Assembly: GCA_947090765.1 (NCBI GenBank) | Contig: OX352322.1 | Coordinates: 1,755,501-1,819,500, forward strand | Direction of reading: 5' to 3' | DNA: 64,000 nucleotides | DNA from: Pseudomonas sp. MM223 | GTDB lineage: Bacteria > Pseudomonadota > Gammaproteobacteria > Pseudomonadales > Pseudomonadaceae | Shown: piece by piece, positions 52,947 to 64,000 of the stretch | Layout of the letters: each line of letters begins with the position of its first letter | How positions within the stretch are numbered: position 1 is the first letter of the stretch | The notes under the pieces: generated by a model | Told to the model about the DNA's origin: nothing | Database searches by the model: none | Seen by the model: the letters and a program-made list of their open reading frames with translations, nothing else | Position numbers and translations under genes: made by a program

Positions 52947-53597
52947 ATGGAGCCAGCGTTCTGGCACAAGCGGTGGGCCGACAACCAGATCGGCTTTCAC
53001 CAGGGGCAGGTTAATCCGTACCTGCAGGCGCACTGGCCGGCACTGGGCCTGGCGCCTGGCAGCCGCGTGCTGGTGCCACTGTGCGGCAAAAGCCTGGACC
53101 TGGCCTGGCTGGCCGGGCAGGGGCACAGCGTGTTGGGGGTAGAGCTGTCGCGGCGGGCGGTGGAGGATTTCTTCCGCGAGCATGGGCTTGAAGCCGAGGT
53201 TTCGCAGCGGGGTGCTTTTGAGGTGTGGCGCAGTGGTGAGGTTGAGCTGTGGTGCGGCGATTTCTTTGCATTGCGGGCAGCAGATATCGGCGCCTGCACG
53301 GGGCTTTATGACCGGGCGGCACTGATTGCGCTTCCGCCGCCGATGCGCGCGGATTACAGGCGGCTGATGTCGACGGTGCTGCCTGCGAAGTGCCGGGGGC
53401 TGTTGGTGACGCTGGAATATGACCAGTCGCTGCTGGATGGTCCGCCTTTTTCGGTAGGGGATGAAGAGGTACGGCAGGGGTTGGCCGGGTGGCAGGTGGA
53501 TGAGCTTGAGGTTGCAGAGCTTATTCAGGAAAGCCCGAAGTTTTTGCAGGCCGGAGCCTCCAGCCTGTTGGAGCGGGTGTACCGGGTTAGCCGGTGA
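52947..53597 (+). CDS. tpm: Thiopurine/tellurite S-methyltransferase
   Basis: SAM-dependent methyltransferase that in Pseudomonas methylates selenium and tellurium oxyanions (Tpm). The 216-residue protein has the N-terminal WHKRWADNQIGFHQGQVNPYL, the SAM loop VLVPLCGKSLDLAWLAGQGHSVLGVELS and the later DRAALIALPPPMRADY. AAGGAG precedes the ATG at 52947. It is divergent from the DODA gene. Confidence 0.95.
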   Translation: MEPAFWHKRWADNQIGFHQGQVNPYLQAHWPALGLAPGSRVLVPLCGKSLDLAWLAGQGHSVLGVELSRRAVEDFFREHGLEAEVSQRGAFEVWRSGEVELWCGDFFALRAADIGACTGLYDRAALIALPPPMRADYRRLMSTVLPAKCRGLLVTLEYDQSLLDGPPFSVGDEEVRQGLAGWQVDELEVAELIQESPKFLQAGASSLLERVYRVSR

Positions 53598-53616
53598 TTG
53601 ATGGGTTGTTTGTACT

Positions 53617-53710
53617 GGCCCTATCGTCGGCAAGCCAGGCTCCCACAGGAATACCACAGGCTCAAATACTGTTGAGGACCTGTGGGAGCTGGCTTGCCGG
53701 CGATAGGGCC
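53617..53710. repeat. REP pair, class A
   Basis: GGCCCTATCGTCGGCAAGCC and the inverted copy, about 30 bases apart, after tpm; one arm has a C-to-T change and one added G. Confidence 0.9.
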
Positions 53711-53724
53711 GGTGAAGGCATGCA

Positions 53725-53754
53725 CAAAAAAGGGCGACCGAAGTCGCCCTTTTT
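53725..53754. terminator. Bidirectional terminator between tpm and htpX
   Basis: AAAGGGCGAC-CGAA-GTCGCCCTTT with A6 on the left and T5 on the right, so both genes end here. Confidence 0.9.
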
Positions 53755-53768
53755 GAATTGCCAGTGGA

Positions 53769-54656
53769 TCAACCGCGGCGGCGCAGGGCCTCGATACGGT
53801 CTTCCAGCGGCGGGTGGCTCATCAACAGCCCGGCCAGGCCGTGCTTGAGCCCGCCGTTGATGCCGAAGGCTTTCATGGTATCAGGCATGTGCACCGGCAG
53901 GCCTTGCTCCACACGCAGGCGCTGCAGGGCGCCGATCATGGCCGAAGTACCGGCCAGTTGCGCACCGGCTTCGTCGGCGCGGTATTCGCGGCGGCGCGAG
54001 AACCACATCACGATCATGCTGGCCAGGATGCCCAGGATCAGCTCGGCAACGATGGTCGCCACGTAGTAGGCAATGCCCTGGCCCTCTTCGTTCTTGAAGA
54101 TGACCTTGTCGACGAAGTTGCCGATGATACGTGCGAAGAACATCACGAAGGTGTTCACCACGCCTTGTACCAGCGCCAAGGTGACCATGTCGCCGTTGGC
54201 CACGTGGCCGATTTCGTGGGCCAGCACCGCCCGCACTTCATCGGGCGAGAAACGCTCCAGCAGGCCCTGGGACACGGCTACCAGTGCGTCGTTGCGGTTC
54301 CAGCCGGTGGCGAAAGCGTTGGCCTCGTAGGCCGGGAAAATACCCACCTCGGGCATTTTGATGCCCGCTTCACGGGACAGCTCTTCGACCGTTTGCAGCA
54401 GCCACTGCTCGTGGCGGGTGCGCGGCTGGCTGATGATCTGGGTGCCGGTGGTCATCTTCGCCATCCACTTGGAGATGAACAGCGAGACAAGGGAGCCGGC
54501 AAAGCCGAACACGGCGCAGAACACCAGCAGGCTGCTGAGGTTCAGGTCGACCCCGTTGGCGGCCATGAACCCGTTGAAACCGAACAGGCTCAGGGTAATG
54601 CTTGCAACCAGCACCACCGCAAGGTTGGTGGCCACAAACAACAGAATGCGCATCAT
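53769..54656 (-). CDS. htpX: Membrane zinc metalloprotease HtpX
   Basis: Inner-membrane M48 protease that removes damaged membrane proteins together with FtsH. The 295-residue protein has four hydrophobic segments, zinc-site HEIGH at 147-151 in [12 protein letters not shown], and a third ligand glutamate in [14 protein letters not shown] heat-shock-type promoter lies upstream. ATG 54656 and 54653 are adjacent; ribosome site GGAG. Confidence 0.95.
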   Translation of the reverse strand: MMRILLFVATNLAVVLVASITLSLFGFNGFMAANGVDLNLSSLLVFCAVFGFAGSLVSLFISKWMAKMTTGTQIISQPRTRHEQWLLQTVEELSREAGIKMPEVGIFPAYEANAFATGWNRNDALVAVSQGLLERFSPDEVRAVLAHEIGHVANGDMVTLALVQGVVNTFVMFFARIIGNFVDKVIFKNEEGQGIAYYVATIVAELILGILASMIVMWFSRRREYRADEAGAQLAGTSAMIGALQRLRVEQGLPVHMPDTMKAFGINGGLKHGLAGLLMSHPPLEDRIEALRRRG

Positions 54657-54702
54657 GGTTGTTACGTTCTCCTGACGGATGAATTGTCGCTTACTGCGGG
54701 GT

Positions 54703-54730
54703 ATATAAGGGGCCTGTCGCGCGGATTCAA
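54703..54730 (-). promoter_or_regulatory. Sigma-32 type heat-shock promoter of htpX
   Basis: Read on the minus strand: -35 TTGAA (54729-54725), 12 to 13 bases, then -10 CCCCTTATAT (54712-54703). This matches the RpoH consensus TTGAA...CCCCAT-T closely. It lies about 45 bases upstream of the htpX start. Confidence 0.7.
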
Positions 54731-54836
54731 TCGGGCGACTATTTCAAACTGTGTACGGCGGAGTATGGCAGAGGATGGCGCGGGGGCTGTGGGATAGAGC
54801 ATTGCAGGATGTAAGAAACATCATGTGGGGATTGTC

Positions 54837-54927
54837 GGGGCTGCTCTGCAGCCCATTCGCAGCACAAGGCTGCTCCTACAGGAGAACGCGTATGCCTGTA
54901 GGAGCAGCCTTGTGCTGCGAAGAGGCC
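54837..54927. repeat. REP pair, class B1
   Basis: GGGGCTGCTCTGCAGCCC, CATTCGCAGCACAAGGCTGC and the inverted copy, about 20 bases apart, between htpX and alaA. Confidence 0.9.
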
Positions 54928-54932
54928 GTCAT

Positions 54933-56144
54933 TTACTGCGAATAAGTCCGCAGGAAATTGCCGATCCGGCCAATCGCCGCTTCCAGGTCGTCCACCCGCG
55001 GCAAGGTCACCACGCGGAAGTGGTCCGGCCACGGCCAGTTGAACGCCGTACCCTGCACGATCAGCAGCTTTTCCGACAGCAGCAGGTCAAGGGCGAACTT
55101 CTCGTCGTTGAGGATCGGGCACACCTTCGGGTCGATGCGCGGAAACGCATACAGCGCACCCATCGGCTTCACGCAGCTTACGCCCGGGATGTCGTTGAGC
55201 AGCTCATAGGTGCGGTTGCGCTGCTCCAGCAGGCGGCCCGGTGGCAGCACCAGGTCGTTGATGCTCTGGTAGCCGCCCAATGCGGTCTGGATGGCATGCT
55301 GGGCCGGCACGTTGGCGCACAGGCGCATGTTGGCCAGCATGTCGATGCCTTCGATGTAGCTCTGTGCGTGGTGCTTGGGCCCGGAGATGATCAGCCAGCC
55401 GGAACGGAAGCCTGCCACCCGGTACGACTTGGACAGGCCGTTGAAGGTCAGGCACAGCAGGTCGGGCGCCAGCGAGGCGGTGCTGATGTGCACGGCTTCG
55501 TCGTACAGGATCTTGTCGTAGATCTCGTCGGAGAACACCACCAGGTTGTGCTGGCGGGCCAGTTCCAGCATGCCCAGCAGCAGCTCCTTGGAGTACACCG
55601 CGCCGGTCGGGTTGTTCGGGTTGATGATCACCAAAGCCTTGGTGTTCGGGGTGATCTTGGCCTTGATGTCTTCAAGGTCGGGGAACCAGTCGGCCTGCTC
55701 GTCGCACAGGTAGTGCACCGGCTTGCCGCCGGCCAGGCTCACGGCGGCAGTCCACAGCGGGTAGTCGGGGGCCGGGATCAGCACTTCGTCGCCGTTGTTC
55801 AGCAGCGCCTGCATCGACATGACGATCAGTTCGGAAACGCCGTTGCCGAGGTAGATGTCCTCGATGGTGACGCCTTCGATTTCCTTTTGCTGGCAGTACT
55901 GCATCACGGCCTTGCGTGCGCTGAACAGGCCTTTGGAATCGCTGTAGCCCTGCGCGGTGGGCAGGTTGCGGATCACATCCTGAAGGATTTCATCGGGCGC
56001 CTCGAAGCCAAACGGCGCCGGGTTGCCGATGTTCAGCTTGAGGATGCGGTGGCCTTCCTCTTCCAGGCGCTTGGCGTGCTTGAGCACTGGGCCGCGAATG
56101 TCGTAGCAGACATTGGCGAGCTTGTTCGATTTGCTGAACTGCAT
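54933..56144 (-). CDS. alaA: Alanine aminotransferase (AlaA type, class I/II PLP)
   Basis: Interconverts pyruvate/glutamate and alanine/2-oxoglutarate. The 403-residue protein is full length. Landmarks are LNIGNPAPFGFEAPDEILQD near 37-56, the PLP lysine (about 239) in FNGLSKSYRVAGFRSGW, NNPTG and the C-terminal FRVVTLPRVDDL. Divergent from msrB. Confidence 0.93.
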   Translation of the reverse strand: MQFSKSNKLANVCYDIRGPVLKHAKRLEEEGHRILKLNIGNPAPFGFEAPDEILQDVIRNLPTAQGYSDSKGLFSARKAVMQYCQQKEIEGVTIEDIYLGNGVSELIVMSMQALLNNGDEVLIPAPDYPLWTAAVSLAGGKPVHYLCDEQADWFPDLEDIKAKITPNTKALVIINPNNPTGAVYSKELLLGMLELARQHNLVVFSDEIYDKILYDEAVHISTASLAPDLLCLTFNGLSKSYRVAGFRSGWLIISGPKHHAQSYIEGIDMLANMRLCANVPAQHAIQTALGGYQSINDLVLPPGRLLEQRNRTYELLNDIPGVSCVKPMGALYAFPRIDPKVCPILNDEKFALDLLLSEKLLIVQGTAFNWPWPDHFRVVTLPRVDDLEAAIGRIGNFLRTYSQ

Positions 56145-56312
56145 GATGGGATCCCGATATGAGAAAACGCGCTACGCCCCGCCGAAAGGTTTGAAACGGC
56201 AGGAAGCGGGTGCCAGACTGAACGCCTGGCACACGAAGCCAACTAATATACGTGCCACCCGCGCCCCGGAAAAGACGGTGCGGGGTGAAATTAAGCCTGC
56301 CGAGGTTCCTAC

Positions 56313-56708
56313 ATGAAAAAGATCGAAAAAACCCTGGATGAATGGCGGTCGATGCTCGACCCCGAGCAGTACCAGGTTTGCCGCCTCAAGGGCACTGAGC
56401 GGCCGTTCAGCGGCAAGTACAACAGCGAGCGGCGTGACGGCATCTACCATTGCATCTGCTGTGGCCTGGCGTTGTTCGATGCGCAGACCAAGTTCGATTC
56501 CGGCTGCGGCTGGCCGAGCTTCTACGCGCCGATCGAAGACAGCGCGATGATCGAGATCCGTGACACCTCCCACGGCATGATCCGCACCGAAGTCACCTGC
56601 GCCCGCTGCGATGCGCACCTGGGCCACGTATTCCCCGATGGCCCGCCACCGACTGGCCTGCGCTACTGTATCAACTCGGTGTGCATCGACTTGCGCCCGC
56701 GCGACTGA
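56313..56708 (+). CDS. msrB: Peptide methionine-(R)-S-oxide reductase
   Basis: Reduces methionine-R-sulfoxide in proteins. The 131-residue protein binds zinc through C47/C50 and C96/C99; the catalytic cysteine is C119 in [12 protein letters not shown], and C65 in GCGWPSF can act as resolving cysteine. The gene is followed by gpx, with 13 bases between them, probably one operon. It is divergent from alaA. Confidence 0.96.
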   Translation: MKKIEKTLDEWRSMLDPEQYQVCRLKGTERPFSGKYNSERRDGIYHCICCGLALFDAQTKFDSGCGWPSFYAPIEDSAMIEIRDTSHGMIRTEVTCARCDAHLGHVFPDGPPPTGLRYCINSVCIDLRPRD

Positions 56709-56721
56709 CCGGAGCCCGACC

Positions 56722-57199
56722 ATGGCTGGATCGATGCTGGACATTCCCTGCGTGACCCTGGGCGGCGAGCATAAAAAGCTCGGCGATTTCCCGGGCAAGG
56801 CGTTGCTGGTGGTCAACACCGCCAGCCAGTGCGGTTTTACCCCGCAGTACAAGGGCCTGGAGCAGCTGTGGCAGGCCTACCATGAGCGTGGCCTGGTGGT
56901 GCTGGGCTTCCCGTGCAACCAGTTCGGCAAGCAGGAGCCGGGCGATGCGCGGGACATTGCGCAGTTCTGCGAGCGCAACTTTGGCGTGAGCTTCCCGCTG
57001 TTTCGCAAGGTCGAGGTCAACGGCCCGGGTGCCCACCCGCTGTTCGTCGAGCTCAAGCAGCGTGCACCGGGCATTCTGGGCAGCCAGAAGATCAAGTGGA
57101 ACTTCACCAAGTTCCTGGTCGACCCGGCCAGCGGCCAGGTGACGCGTTATGCCCCCACTACCAAACCGCAGGCCCTGGAAGCAGACATCGAGCGCCTGC

Positions 57200-57210
<11 letters not shown>
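56722..57210 (+). CDS. Glutathione peroxidase (Gpx/BtuE family)
   Basis: A 162-residue thiol peroxidase, probably thioredoxin-dependent. The peroxidatic Cys is C37 in NTASQCGFTPQYKGLE; FPCNQFG (Q67) and KWNFTKF (W126, N127) complete the tetrad. It follows msrB closely. The last 11 bases overlap the end of the convergent hybrid kinase gene. ACCGGAGC precedes the start. Confidence 0.93.
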
Positions 57211-59515
<2,305 letters not shown>

Positions 59516-59661
59516 GAGTCCCGAGCCGGTTTCACGTCCCTTGCGCTGCGCAAGCATAGCCGAATAGCCCCGGCTGCTGGCGGGTCTGTCTGTTCATTTC
59601 AGTTGATCGCCAAGCGGGGGCGCGTAGCGGCCCCAAAAAACTGAAATTGTTAGGAGTCGTC

Positions 59662-60549
59662 ATGGACGCTCGCTTGATTGCTTTCCTGGACCGCGCCGAA
59701 TCGGTATTGGCGCGCCTTGAACCCCTGTTGCCGGCTCATCGTCCGAACATCGACTGGGGCACCACCCTGGCCGCCCGCTGGCAGCGCGATGGCCGCAGCG
59801 GCTACTTGCTGCCGCTGGAAGTCAGCCTGGACATCCGCCTGAGCGACCTGATCGGCGTCGACCAGCAGCGCAACCAGCTGGGCCGCAATACCCATCAATT
59901 CATCAATGGCTTGCCGGCCAACCACGCGCTGCTGTGGGGCTCGCGCGGAACAGGCAAATCGTCGCTGGTGCGCGCCCTGCTGGCTGAACATGCCGGCGCC
60001 GGCCTGCGCCTGATCGAAATCGAACGCGACCACTTGGCCGACCTGCCGCGTGTGGTCGAGCAACTGCAAAAGTTGCCACAACGCTTCATTCTGTTCTGCG
60101 ACGACCTGTCGTTCGAAGCCGGGGAGGGCGACTACCGGGTGCTCAAGAGCGTGCTCGATGGCTCGTTGGAGCAGGCGCCGGACAACGTGCTGCTGTACGC
60201 CACCTCCAACCGCCGCCACCTGGTGCCGGAGAAGGAAAGTGACAATGAAAACTGGAAGCGTGTCGACGGCGAGCTGCACCCTAGCGAAGCAGTAGAAGAC
60301 AAAATCGCCCTGTCTGACCGCTTCGGCCTCTGGCTGTCGTTCTACCCGTTTACCCAGGACCACTTCCTGAATGTGGTCGAGCACTGGATCGGCCAGCTGG
60401 CGCGCCCTGCGGGCCTGGCCTGGCAGCGTACAGAAGAACTCGACATCCTCGCCGTGCGCTGGGCTACCGGCCGCGGTAACCGTAATGGCCGTTGTGCCTA
60501 TCAGTTCGCCCGCTACTGGGTCGGGCTGCAATTGCTGGAGCAAAAGTAA
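59662..60549 (+). CDS. DUF815 family AAA+ ATPase
   Basis: A 295-residue ATPase with Walker A GSRGTGKS at 93-100, Walker B FILFCDDLSFE at about 144-154 and arginine-rich C-terminal lid (SNRRHLVPEKESDNENWKR). The DUF815 family resembles DnaC/IstB-like ATPases, but its role is unknown. TAGGAG precedes the start. Its stop touches the start of msrC, so the two are translationally coupled. Confidence 0.9.
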   Translation: MDARLIAFLDRAESVLARLEPLLPAHRPNIDWGTTLAARWQRDGRSGYLLPLEVSLDIRLSDLIGVDQQRNQLGRNTHQFINGLPANHALLWGSRGTGKSSLVRALLAEHAGAGLRLIEIERDHLADLPRVVEQLQKLPQRFILFCDDLSFEAGEGDYRVLKSVLDGSLEQAPDNVLLYATSNRRHLVPEKESDNENWKRVDGELHPSEAVEDKIALSDRFGLWLSFYPFTQDHFLNVVEHWIGQLARPAGLAWQRTEELDILAVRWATGRGNRNGRCAYQFARYWVGLQLLEQK

Positions 60550-61032
60550 ATGATCGACCTTAATGCCAGTGGCGCCGGCCTCGACGGCTACAACCTGCTG
60601 GCGGCGCAAGTGCAGGCGTTGTTTGCCGACGAGCGTGATTTCATCGCCAATGCCGCGCAGTTTTCGGCGTTTCTGTACAACCAGGTGGACGACCTGAACT
60701 GGGCGGGGTTTTACCTCAACCGCAACGAAGAACTGGTGCTGGGCCCGTTCCAGGGCCAGGTGGCGTGTGTGCGCATTCCGTTCAGCAAGGGCGTTTGCGG
60801 TGCCGCGGCGGCAACGCGGCAGACCCAGCGGGTGGAGGATGTGCATGCGTTCCCGGGGCACATTGCCTGTGACAGCGCGTCCAACAGCGAGTTGGTGATC
60901 CCGTTGGTAAAGGAAGGCAGGCTAATTGGTGTGCTGGACCTGGATAGCCCGAAGGTTGGGCGGTTCAGCGAGGCGGACCAGGTGGGGCTGGAGCGGTTGG
61001 CGGCGATCTTTCTTGAGCTGACTGACTGCTGA
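60550..61032 (+). CDS. msrC: Free methionine-(R)-sulfoxide reductase (GAF)
   Basis: A 160-residue GAF-fold enzyme that reduces free methionine-R-sulfoxide. The three reactive cysteines C73, C83 and C107 (VACVRIPFSKGVCGAA and HIACDSASNSE) have the 10- and 24-residue spacing of YebR. The start ATG follows the DUF815 stop directly. With msrB and gpx 4 kb upstream it makes a second methionine-repair site. Confidence 0.94.
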   Translation: MIDLNASGAGLDGYNLLAAQVQALFADERDFIANAAQFSAFLYNQVDDLNWAGFYLNRNEELVLGPFQGQVACVRIPFSKGVCGAAAATRQTQRVEDVHAFPGHIACDSASNSELVIPLVKEGRLIGVLDLDSPKVGRFSEADQVGLERLAAIFLELTDC

Positions 61033-61049
61033 TTGTTGTGGCCTGTGCC

Positions 61050-61145
61050 GGCCTCTTCGCAGCACAAGGCTGCGCCTACAGGCATTGCACCGCTCTCAGG
61101 CTTGGTGCAATCCCTGTAGGAGCAGCCTTGTGCTGCGAAGAGGCC
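61050..61145. repeat. REP pair, class B1
   Basis: GGCCTCTTCGCAGCACAAGG and its inverted copy, between the convergent msrC and 255-residue hypothetical genes. Confidence 0.9.
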
Positions 61146-61161
61146 GGCACAGGCTAAAGCA

Positions 61162-61929
61162 TCAGTCGTAGATCACCTTTTTCTTCCAGGTCTCTTCCAC
61201 ATCGGTCTTGAGCCCGTCGGTCAGTTCGTTGTGCTCGTCCTCCGCCGGTGCCATGCGGTCCAGTACTTGGGCATTGGCCCGGGCCAGCAACTTCTCAAGA
61301 TACGTCAGCTGCTCTTCATACACCTTTGGCTCCGGCTGCTTGCGCAGGTACTGCACGCCGCGCTCGAATGCCAGGCGTGCCTGGCCAGGCTGGTTCTTCT
61401 GCAGGGCCTGCTGGCCGAGGTTGTTGAAGAACTCGATATGCAGCAACACCAGAATGTGGCGGATTTCCTTGATCCAGTGCTTGGCCTCTGGCGCGGTCAG
61501 GAAGCCTTCCTGGGCTGCGCGGGTTACCTGGTTATGCATGGCCTCCAGCAAGAAACGCACATCCTTGGCCTTGATCTCGGTGTGGATCGGGTTGGGCGGG
61601 TTGTTCACCGGAATCTTGTCACCCAGGGCAATCAGCCCTTCCAGCTCGGCGATGCGCGCCTTGAGTTCGCCATTGTGTTTGTCTACCGCCAACTGGCGCT
61701 GATTAAGGTTCAGCTCCAGGCGGGTTAGCAGCAGTTTCAGGGCAGGGGACATGAACTGCCCGGGGAAGGTTTCGGTGATTTCGCCACAGCGGCGCAGGCG
61801 GTCGGCCAGCTCGGTCTTTGTCCGGACGCGTTCGATCTTGCCGTTCTCGACCACATTGTTGAGGTAGCCGATCACGATCAGCAACGCGATGCCCGCCACG
61901 ATGAGCAGGGTGATCAGAAGTGGTGTCAC
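61162..61929 (-). CDS. Hypothetical membrane-anchored helical protein
   Basis: A 255-residue protein with an N-terminal membrane helix (about 2-23, LLITLLIVAGIALLIVIGYL) and a long soluble helical region. Residues 70-100 look coiled-coil (RLELNLNQRQLAVDKHNGELKARIAELEGLI) and LGQQALQKNQPGQARLAFERGVQYLRK looks like a TPR-type helical pair. The protein is likely an inner-membrane anchored scaffold; no family is recognised. GTG is the start codon. Transcribed away from the tRNA operon. Confidence 0.75.
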   Translation of the reverse strand: MTPLLITLLIVAGIALLIVIGYLNNVVENGKIERVRTKTELADRLRRCGEITETFPGQFMSPALKLLLTRLELNLNQRQLAVDKHNGELKARIAELEGLIALGDKIPVNNPPNPIHTEIKAKDVRFLLEAMHNQVTRAAQEGFLTAPEAKHWIKEIRHILVLLHIEFFNNLGQQALQKNQPGQARLAFERGVQYLRKQPEPKVYEEQLTYLEKLLARANAQVLDRMAPAEDEHNELTDGLKTDVEETWKKKVIYD

Positions 61930-62125
61930 CGTTAATGCCTCATTGAAGAAGAATTACAGCTTTGAGTGTAGTGAGTTTGCCAAGGGGCGAACAGCTGCTA
62001 TATGTCTGTGCCGGTCCGCGAAGAGGCCGCCACAGGATTGCTTCTTTCTATATCGACACCCCGGCCCGCATCTGCACCTCAACCTACCCGGAAGTCATTG
62101 ATTTAAATAAATTTCTACAAAGGGG

Positions 62126-62154
62126 TTGACGCACCTTCGAACCATCCATAGAAT
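62126..62154 (+). promoter_or_regulatory. Sigma-70 promoter of the tRNA operon
   Basis: -35 TTGACG (62126-62131), 17-base spacer, -10 TAGAAT (62149-62154), then a GC-rich discriminator GCGCGCC. A GC-rich discriminator is a hallmark of stable-RNA promoters under stringent control (known). Confidence 0.85.
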
Positions 62155-62228
62155 GCGCGCCACTTGCAGCGTAAAGCACACAGCGAAACGCGGCAGGGAG
62201 TGAAAGCAGGCAGTAATGCCAGCAGCGT

Positions 62229-62304
62229 GTCCCCTTCGTCTAGTGGCCTAGGACACCGCCCTTTCACGGCGGTAACAGGGGTTCGAGTCCCCTAGGGGAC
62301 GCCA
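62229..62304 (+). tRNA. tRNA-Glu (anticodon TTC), copy 1
   Basis: 76 nt with encoded CCA: acceptor GTCCCCT / AGGGGAC, anticodon stem CCGCC / GGCGG with loop CTTTCAC. Confidence 0.98.
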
Positions 62305-62308
62305 AATT

Positions 62309-62384
<76 letters not shown>

Positions 62385-62475
62385 GTTTCTCCGGCAACGC
62401 TTAACGGCGGGGCAGGAAAAGAAAATCCAGGGTGAATCGTGAGGTTCAAGTCTGGTGCACTGAAAAGTGTTGTGT

Positions 62476-62551
62476 GTCCCCTTCGTCTAGTGGCCTAGGA
62501 CACCGCCCTTTCACGGCGGTAACAGGGGTTCGAGTCCCCTAGGGGACGCCA
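62476..62551 (+). tRNA. tRNA-Glu (anticodon TTC), copy 2
   Basis: Identical in sequence to copy 1 over 76 nt as far as I can read; 91 bases after tRNA-Gly copy 1. Confidence 0.98.
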
Positions 62552-62554
62552 TTT

Positions 62555-62630
<76 letters not shown>

Positions 62631-62716
62631 GTTTAAATACTGTGGCGTCTATGCGGTACAGTGGTGGTGAAGGTCTTAATGGCGCTTCACGCCGAAAGCG
62701 GTAAAAGCTTCACAAT

Positions 62717-62792
<76 letters not shown>

Positions 62793-62800
62793 AATATGTA

Positions 62801-62834
62801 ACGCAAAAAGGAACCTTCGGGTTCCTTTTTGCGT
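62801..62834. terminator. Bidirectional terminator of the tRNA operon
   Basis: ACGCAAAAAGGAAC / GTTCCTTTTTGCGT, a 14-bp stem with CTTCGG loop; A- and T-runs lie in the stem. It can also end transcripts from the PA2817-like gene. Confidence 0.88.
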
Positions 62835-62955
62835 TTCTGCGTCCATGGTTAATGCGTTGCGCGGCTAGGCCAAGGCGGTACAGCGTGTACTGAAAAGGCC
62901 GGGCGAGGTGCAGTTCAACACCCCGCCGCCATGACTGTGGTGGTGCTTCGCAAGC

Positions 62956-63366
62956 TTAGTGGCGGGTATCGGCTGCGGTCGAAGCCAGCAGCTGCTTTTG
63001 CTCGAACCAGTCGAAGGCCTCACCACGTTGTTCGCATTCGTAGCGGCGTTCTTCCAGCGCCTCGTAAAGGTTCAGCTCTTCATCCGGCATGAAGTGCAGG
63101 CAGTCGCCGCCAAAGAACCACAGCAGGTCGCGTGGTACCAGGTGGGCAATTTGCGGGTAACGCTGGATCACCTGGCAGATCAGGTCCTGGCCCAGGTATT
63201 GGCTTTCCAGTGGGTCTTGCGGCAGCAGGGTCAACAGCTCGTCAAAGCGTTCGAGGAACAGGGTGTGGCTTTCCTCCGGTACCTGCTCGGCTTCACCCAG
63301 GGCCACCAGGATGGTACGCAGGTGGTGTAGCAGTTGCAGGTGGTATTCCAGGTGGGGGTTGGCCAT
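62956..63366 (-). CDS. PA2817 family protein
   Basis: A 136-residue acidic helical protein of unknown function, with the character of the PA2817 family (LEYHLQLLHHLRTILVALGEAEQVPEE, then FFGGDCLHFMPDEELNLYEALEERRYE). The start MANPHL removes a 21-residue non-conserved extension. It lies just downstream of fadE on the same strand. Confidence 0.82.
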   Translation of the reverse strand: MANPHLEYHLQLLHHLRTILVALGEAEQVPEESHTLFLERFDELLTLLPQDPLESQYLGQDLICQVIQRYPQIAHLVPRDLLWFFGGDCLHFMPDEELNLYEALEERRYECEQRGEAFDWFEQKQLLASTAADTRH

Positions 63367-63418
63367 GGGGCGGTCCTCGGGCTGATTGAAACGGGGGCGG
63401 AGTATACGCTGGTAGGGA

Positions 63419-63440
63419 AGGGGCCGCAAAACGGCCCCCT
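63419..63440 (-). terminator. Hairpin after fadE
   Basis: GGGGCC-N7-GGCCCC (63420-63438) between the fadE stop and the PA2817-like gene. The following T-run is poor, so a weak terminator or processing hairpin. Confidence 0.4.
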
Positions 63441-63444
63441 TTAC

Positions 63445-64000
63445 TCATCGCACCTTGCCTTGCTCAGGCAGCAACTGCGCCTTGTCGAATGCATCCACAT
63501 CGATCACGGCCCGTCGTGCCTGTTCCGCTGCATGTAACCGTTGCCCCTCGTCAGCTTGTAGTACACCGCTCTCGACGGCTGCATCGATGGCTGGCTGCCC
63601 GGGTGTTGGCTGTACCTTGCCCTCCTTTATCGCCTGATGCAGCACTTTGTGCAGTGGCGCAGCCTCGTCCAAGAGATCACAGGCCCGTTGCAGTGCTGCC
63701 ACCGGATCGCCTACGGCTTGTGGCCTGAAGCATCCGGCAAGCAATTCTTCGAGAGCCGGGTCGCCCTTGCTGCGGCCGATCAGCGCCGCCACCTCGGCAT
63801 CCAGTTCATCGCTCGGCCCGGTGTGACGGCGGCCGAAGGGGAACACAAGCACACGCAATGCACAGCCGACGAAGCGGTTGGGGAAGTTGTCGAGCAGCTT
63901 GTCCAGCGCCTTTTCCGCCTGGCCCAGGCTTTCTTCCATGGCCCAGCGCAGCAGTGGCTGCATGTGCTCGGGGGAGCCCAGGTCGTGATAGCGCTTGAGT
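63445..64000 (-). CDS. fadE: Acyl-CoA dehydrogenase, C-terminal end (partial)
   Basis: Only the last 184 residues lie in the window; the frame runs off the right edge. The sequence CALRVLVFPFGRRHTGPSDELDAEVAALIGRSKGDPALEELLAGCF is the C-terminal extension of the long FadE-type acyl-CoA dehydrogenases (about 815 residues), which start beta-oxidation by introducing the first double bond. The upstream frame LKRYHDLGSPEHM continues without a break at the edge. Confidence 0.85.
   Translation of the reverse strand, partial: LKRYHDLGSPEHMQPLLRWAMEESLGQAEKALDKLLDNFPNRFVGCALRVLVFPFGRRHTGPSDELDAEVAALIGRSKGDPALEELLAGCFRPQAVGDPVAALQRACDLLDEAAPLHKVLHQAIKEGKVQPTPGQPAIDAAVESGVLQADEGQRLHAAEQARRAVIDVDAFDKAQLLPEQGKVR

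Overview
The window is high-GC chromosomal DNA of a Pseudomonas, most likely from the P. putida group. I infer this from the gene families (EarP with an Arg32 EF-P, DUF3509, DUF2897, PA2817-like and DUF3077 proteins), from the gene order pyrF ... aroC ... earP-efp ... deaD-tpm-htpX-alaA-msrB, and from about 26 short intergenic palindromic (REP-type) repeats. No rRNA, insertion sequence, prophage, CRISPR array or plasmid function is seen. It is mainly core genome with a few accessory points.

Layout. 0-5 kb: wecB (possibly the end of an O-antigen region), a ComEA-like secreted protein, pyrF, uppP and a DUF3077 gene behind a strongly folded leader. 5-13.5 kb: a CurA-type reductase, an SDR, an HBM-like chemoreceptor behind a perfect 20-bp palindrome, benE, a GST, a glutaredoxin-like protein, folE, an Smr-domain protein and a five-unit 50-bp tandem array. 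13.5-27.8 kb: isochorismatase-family hydrolase, prmB, aroC, a frameshifted MFS gene coupled to a divergent acireductone-dioxygenase-like gene, an ankyrin protein, a ZIP transporter, an LtaS-like membrane sulfatase, an RraB-like protein and a cytochrome c. 27.8-40 kb: a candidate 31-residue membrane peptide, a class-I amidotransferase, corA, an acyltransferase, a crotonase, tRNA-Ser, a TonB receptor, MFS/LysR and SDR/LysR divergent pairs (the SDR also carries a frameshift), and a GreA/GreB-like protein.

40-64 kb: earP-efp (the arginine-rhamnosylated EF-P module), ohr-ohrR, LysR/TauE, LysR/DUF1127, a YcaQ-type DNA glycosylase overlapping a type II DAHP synthase, a spermidine-synthase-like gene, deaD with a structured leader of about 215 nt, a DODA dioxygenase divergent from tpm, htpX with a heat-shock-type promoter, alaA, then a redox-repair stretch (msrB, gpx, hybrid kinase, DUF815 ATPase, msrC), a Glu-Gly-Glu-Gly-Gly tRNA operon, a PA2817-like gene and the 3' end of fadE.

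Themes: oxidative and methionine-sulfoxide repair (ohr/ohrR, msrB, gpx, msrC), translation (efp/earP, prmB, deaD, tRNAs), aromatic amino acid synthesis (aroC, DAHP synthase), and several divergent regulator/target pairs with clear dyad operators. The least explained elements are the DUF3077 leader RNA, the palindrome before the chemoreceptor, the deaD leader that can pair with its own start codon, the 50-bp array, and the covarying REP families.
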